Assembly: GCA_016290835.1 (NCBI GenBank)
Contig: JAEEVG010000023.1
Coordinates: 1 to 36,543, forward strand
DNA from: Bacteroidales bacterium
Lineage (GTDB): Bacteria; Bacteroidota; Bacteroidia; Bacteroidales; UBA932
Direction of reading: 5' to 3'
DNA: 36,543 nt
Both the position numbers and the translations under genes were made by a program. The notes under the pieces were generated by a model, which was not told where the DNA came from, did not search any database, and was given only the letters and a program-made list of their open reading frames with translations. Positions 33,833-36,543 of the stretch are shown here, piece after piece (position 1 is the stretch's first letter; each line of letters begins with the position of its first letter).

Positions 33833-36265
33833 TTATTTCGTTCCTCTGATGATACCGAATATCGTAGCGGCCAGCGTGGCCATCGCCGAAGATGCAGAGG
33901 TGATAGCCAACACCTCCGTGCGGTCCATTCCCTTGCGCTCCGGTTTGGTCGGCACAATGATGACGCAGCCCGGCTCCACTTTTGCTTTTAAGCTTCCGAC
34001 CGCAGGAGCCCGGCCATCCTGATACACGATGTGAACCTTGTTGCGTTTTGCCCGGAAACCATAGCCACCAGCCAACTTAATATAATAATCAACTCCCTTG
34101 CCGGGCGTATAGAGCACCGTATTCGGGAGCATCACGTTCCCCTGGACGGAAACCGTATTGATGTATTCCGGGATGAAGATCTCATCTCCGGCACGGAGGA
34201 CAAGGTCGTCCGCGGAACCCGGATGCTCGATCGCCTTCTCCAATTCGATGCCGACCGAATACTCGGAACGCAGATGCAGCTGCCTCGTACTGATGGAATC
34301 TTGCGAATTGCTGTAGTTGACAGCGCTGAACGTGGCGTCCCGCAACCGGCGCTCCTCCTCATTCATATGACGGATTACCGTACCGCCTTTGACATAAGCG
34401 CGCTTGGTCAGGCCACCGGCCCTGTTTACGATATCGGAGATCCGTTCTCCGTCTTCCAACAACACGAAACGGCCCGGGAAATTCACTTCTCCGGTGATGG
34501 TCACGAAATGCTGCGGTTTGAAACCGGGGCTGCGCCGCACCGACACGACATCAAAAGGCTCCAGGTAGAACTTCTCCCCGCCGTCGTCCATCAGACCGTC
34601 CTTGATGGAATAAGTGAAAGTCTCTCCGAGTTTGGAGTCGGAGACCAAACTGGTGGGGTCCTTGATCCGGCGGGCGATATCCACACGCGCGGTCGAGGCG
34701 CCTTCGAGCAGACCGCCTGCCTGCAGGATCAAATCCTCGATCGTGGTGTTCTCCGAGTACGGGAATGTGCCGGGACTGGCGACCAAACCATTGATGGTCA
34801 AGGTGCCGCGGTTCTGGAGCTCGTAGATGCCGGAAACGATCAGGACATCGTTCTTGCGCAGGGCGATATCGCCGGAGGTGCCGTCCAGCACAGCGCCCAG
34901 GTTGAGGGAAAGGGTCTCAAGCGAAAGGTCGTCCTTTTCGCGGAGTATCACCGCGCGTGACAAGAATGCATCCTCGCGCAAGCCGCCCGCACCCGCAACC
35001 AGCTGACGGACCGTCTTGATGTCACGTCCGAGTTCAAATAGGCCGGGCCGGAAGACGAAGCCGCGGATTTCGACACGGTTGGAGAAACGGTCCAGGTTGG
35101 AGCCGACGCTGACATAATCCCCGTCTTCGAGCAGGAAGCGATCCATATCAGCTGCCTTGACATTGAAAATCTGGCGTTCGGGACCCTTCTGGCGGATGAC
35201 GCGGAAGTCGTCCGGATAGGCGTCGGAAGTAAAACCGCCGGCATAGTCCACCAGGGTCTGGAGGGTCTCACCGCCCAGAAATTCATAGGACATCGGACGC
35301 TTGACATTGCCGCTGATCGAAGCAATGTTGGTATAGGGCGGCACAATCACCACATCCCCTTCCTGCAAGGCTATATCGGTATCCGAACGGCCCTCGAGCA
35401 GGTAGCCGTAGACATCGACCGAGGCCACGTCCATCCCGCCCCGGATCACGCGGATGGCGCGCAGGGAACCGGTAGGCCGGACACCCCCGGCGCGGTAGAG
35501 TGCGTGGAAGACCGTCGAGAACGACGACAGGCGGTAGGTTCCCGGGGTCCGCACCTCGCCCATGATGTTGACCTGAATGGTGCGGACATCCGTAAGGATC
35601 ACGCTGACGGTCGTGTTGGGACTGCTGCCGCCGATGCTGGCATATTTGGAGACCAAGGCCTTGCGGATAGTCTCCTGGGCCTCCCGGATGGTCAGGCCGC
35701 TCAACTGGATCGGCCCTATCTGGCTGATATTGATCCGCCCTTCCGGCGAAATCGTCCGGACATAAGTGGCCTCACTATAACCCCAGATCTCGATCCGGAT
35801 CTGGTCGCCGGGGCCCAGTTTGTAATTCTCCGGGGTGGCGGCATTCTCGTTGGGCTCGAAACTCAGCGCCCGACGGTTGAAGATATCGTGACCGAAGATC
35901 CAGGAATTGTCCTCGGAATTCTCCGGCATCGCCGCCTCCGCCGCGACGGCATCCAGGATGCCGTCGCCGGCTGCGATCGCCTCGCCACGGGTATCCCGGT
36001 CGATCCCGCCCTTCTGGAGAGCCTGCTCCGTGAGGGGAGCCTCCTCGGCCGTCTGCCGCGCTTCGAAGGCCGTCTTGGCCTCTTCAATCTGCTCCGGGGA
36101 AATCCCGCGAGCGAGCAGTTCCGTGCTGATCTGGGTCTCACTCTTGCCAGAGGCAAGTCCGGCCCTGACATAATTGACAATCTGCGTCCGGGTCATCTGC
36201 GCCTGCAGCCCCATGGAGAAGCAGCAGAGCAGCACCGCCAAGATCAATCCGAATTTCTTCATCAT
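33833..36265 (-). CDS. Polysaccharide export protein with multiple SLBB domains (Wza-like)
   Basis: The protein has 810 residues. The signal peptide has a probable type-I cleavage near LQA-Q (about residue 22); no convincing lipobox is seen. After a low-complexity helical region, the Poly_export domain begins around YKLGPGDQIRIEIWGYSE (about 148 onward). About five to six SLBB units follow, each with a G-E/N-V-x-x-P-G-T/R-Y-like core (such as IMGEVRTPGTYRL, ISGNVKRPMSYEF, ITGEVNFPGRFVL and VQGNVMLPNTVLY). It ends with a hydrophobic helix (ITSASSAMATLAATIFGI). The length is about twice that of enteric Wza and is typical of Bacteroidota exporters. Two ATG codons open the frame (36265, 36262). 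It is the first gene of the operon, with a consensus promoter at 36309-36339. Confidence 0.92.
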   Translation of the reverse strand: MMKKFGLILAVLLCCFSMGLQAQMTRTQIVNYVRAGLASGKSETQISTELLARGISPEQIEEAKTAFEARQTAEEAPLTEQALQKGGIDRDTRGEAIAAGDGILDAVAAEAAMPENSEDNSWIFGHDIFNRRALSFEPNENAATPENYKLGPGDQIRIEIWGYSEATYVRTISPEGRINISQIGPIQLSGLTIREAQETIRKALVSKYASIGGSSPNTTVSVILTDVRTIQVNIMGEVRTPGTYRLSSFSTVFHALYRAGGVRPTGSLRAIRVIRGGMDVASVDVYGYLLEGRSDTDIALQEGDVVIVPPYTNIASISGNVKRPMSYEFLGGETLQTLVDYAGGFTSDAYPDDFRVIRQKGPERQIFNVKAADMDRFLLEDGDYVSVGSNLDRFSNRVEIRGFVFRPGLFELGRDIKTVRQLVAGAGGLREDAFLSRAVILREKDDLSLETLSLNLGAVLDGTSGDIALRKNDVLIVSGIYELQNRGTLTINGLVASPGTFPYSENTTIEDLILQAGGLLEGASTARVDIARRIKDPTSLVSDSKLGETFTYSIKDGLMDDGGEKFYLEPFDVVSVRRSPGFKPQHFVTITGEVNFPGRFVLLEDGERISDIVNRAGGLTKRAYVKGGTVIRHMNEEERRLRDATFSAVNYSNSQDSISTRQLHLRSEYSVGIELEKAIEHPGSADDLVLRAGDEIFIPEYINTVSVQGNVMLPNTVLYTPGKGVDYYIKLAGGYGFRAKRNKVHIVYQDGRAPAVGSLKAKVEPGCVIIVPTKPERKGMDRTEVLAITSASSAMATLAATIFGIIRGTK

Positions 36266-36308
36266 ATGTTATTGTTGCGTTTTTTCGTTCAAAGTGGATA
36301 TAAACATA

Positions 36309-36339
36309 CAAATATAATGCAATTCCATCTCAGAAACAA
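36309..36339 (-). promoter_or_regulatory. Promoter of the polysaccharide/uvrA operon
   Basis: Reading the minus strand: TTG (36339-36337), 20 nt spacer, TATATTTG (36316-36309), a full consensus match. The predicted leader before ATG 36265 is about 38 nt. Confidence 0.75.
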
Positions 36340-36355
36340 ATCTTCGTCCCGGAAC

Positions 36356-36370
36356 CCCCGTAAAACGGGG
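36356..36370. repeat. Small hairpin between divergent promoters
   Basis: CCCCGT, AAA, ACGGGG: a perfect 6-bp stem between the -33 elements of the polysaccharide operon and of tRNA-Asp. Without T-tract; could be an operator or a chance palindrome. Confidence 0.35.
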
Positions 36371-36405
36371 TCGGAGCGAGAAAAGAGAATTTTTTGTAAA
36401 GTCGC

Positions 36406-36435
36406 TTGCAGATTTCCAAATTATCCCTATCTTTG
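36406..36435 (+). promoter_or_regulatory. Promoter of tRNA-Asp
   Basis: TTG (36406-36408), 19 nt spacer, TATCTTTG (36428-36435). It ends 27 nt before the mature tRNA. Confidence 0.75.
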
Positions 36436-36462
36436 CATCCGCATTCGGAAACGAAACAACCT

Positions 36463-36537
36463 GGTGTGGTAGTTCAGTTTGGTTAGAATGCCGGCCTGTC
36501 ACGCCGGAGGTCGCGAGTTCGAGCCTCGTCCGCACCG
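36463..36537 (+). tRNA. tRNA-Asp (anticodon GTC)
   Basis: A full cloverleaf can be drawn. The acceptor GGTGTGG (36463-36469) pairs with CCGCACC (36530-36536) with one G-U pair. The anticodon stem is CCGGC/GCCGG around CTGTCAC, with GTC at 36498-36500. The T arm is GCGAG/CTCGT with loop TTCGAGC, and the discriminator base is G36537, as usual for Asp. CCA is not encoded (CTT follows). Confidence 0.97.
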
Positions 36538-36543
36538 CTTAAA

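Noticed and set aside
33826-33957. N-terminal extension of the Wzz-like protein
   Set aside because: It lies within the end of the SLBB exporter gene and gives an Arg/Trp-rich sequence; ATG 33825 follows the exporter stop by 7 nt, as expected in an operon.
1-36543. CRISPR arrays, insertion sequences, phage genes, toxin-antitoxin pairs or defence systems
   Set aside because: No direct-repeat/spacer pattern, transposase, integrase or known defence domain was recognised in any frame.

Overview
The window looks like chromosomal DNA of a GC-rich member of the Bacteroidales (phylum Bacteroidota). The signs are a SusC/SusD outer-membrane pair, Bacteroidota-type promoters (TTG, about 20 nt, then TAnnTTTG), a complete Na+-NQR operon, a multi-SLBB polysaccharide export protein and a fimbrillin-like lipoprotein. 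An Alistipes/Rikenellaceae-like or uncultured gut or rumen lineage would fit the base composition, but the genus cannot be fixed from this sequence. No phage, CRISPR array, transposase or rRNA was seen.

Left part (1-10800, + strand). A 5'-truncated glycosidase-like protein of the DUF4450 type is followed by pckA (ATP-forming PEP carboxykinase) with a clear promoter. Behind pckA lies a run of four stem-loops, the last a rho-independent terminator. An orphan SusC/SusD pair then follows its own AT-rich leader, which carries a perfect 7-bp-arm palindrome. A strong terminator and a LemA-family membrane protein close this part.

Middle part (10800-25715). recG and an S9 peptidase lipoprotein (+) overlap by 4 nt. 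They converge on a minus-strand group pcrA > yqeY > nif3-like > acyl-ACP thioesterase, with a long hairpin between the two groups. Divergent from pcrA is the full nqrABCDEF operon (+), ended by a near-perfect terminator. NqrABCDEF pumps Na+ while passing electrons from NADH to quinone; all the usual iron-sulfur and covalent-flavin residues are visible.

Right part (25716-36543). A fimbrillin-like lipoprotein and a GT14-type glycosyltransferase (+) face a long minus-strand operon that starts at 36265: SLBB/Wza-like exporter > Wzz-like chain-length protein > uvrA > three small glycosyltransferases. All steps have very short or overlapping junctions, so the DNA-repair gene uvrA sits inside a surface-polysaccharide operon. 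tRNA-Asp(GTC) lies divergently at the right edge with its own promoter.

The most unusual points are: (i) -7 promoter boxes only 5-7 nt from the start codon of several genes, predicting leaderless or almost leaderless mRNAs; (ii) an approximately 118-bp GC-rich element with terminal inverted repeats inside the pcrA reading frame; (iii) the four-hairpin array behind pckA; (iv) uvrA joined to a glycosyltransferase cassette. No wholly new system could be shown; the glycosyltransferase/uvrA cassette and the in-frame palindromic element are the best candidates for follow-up.
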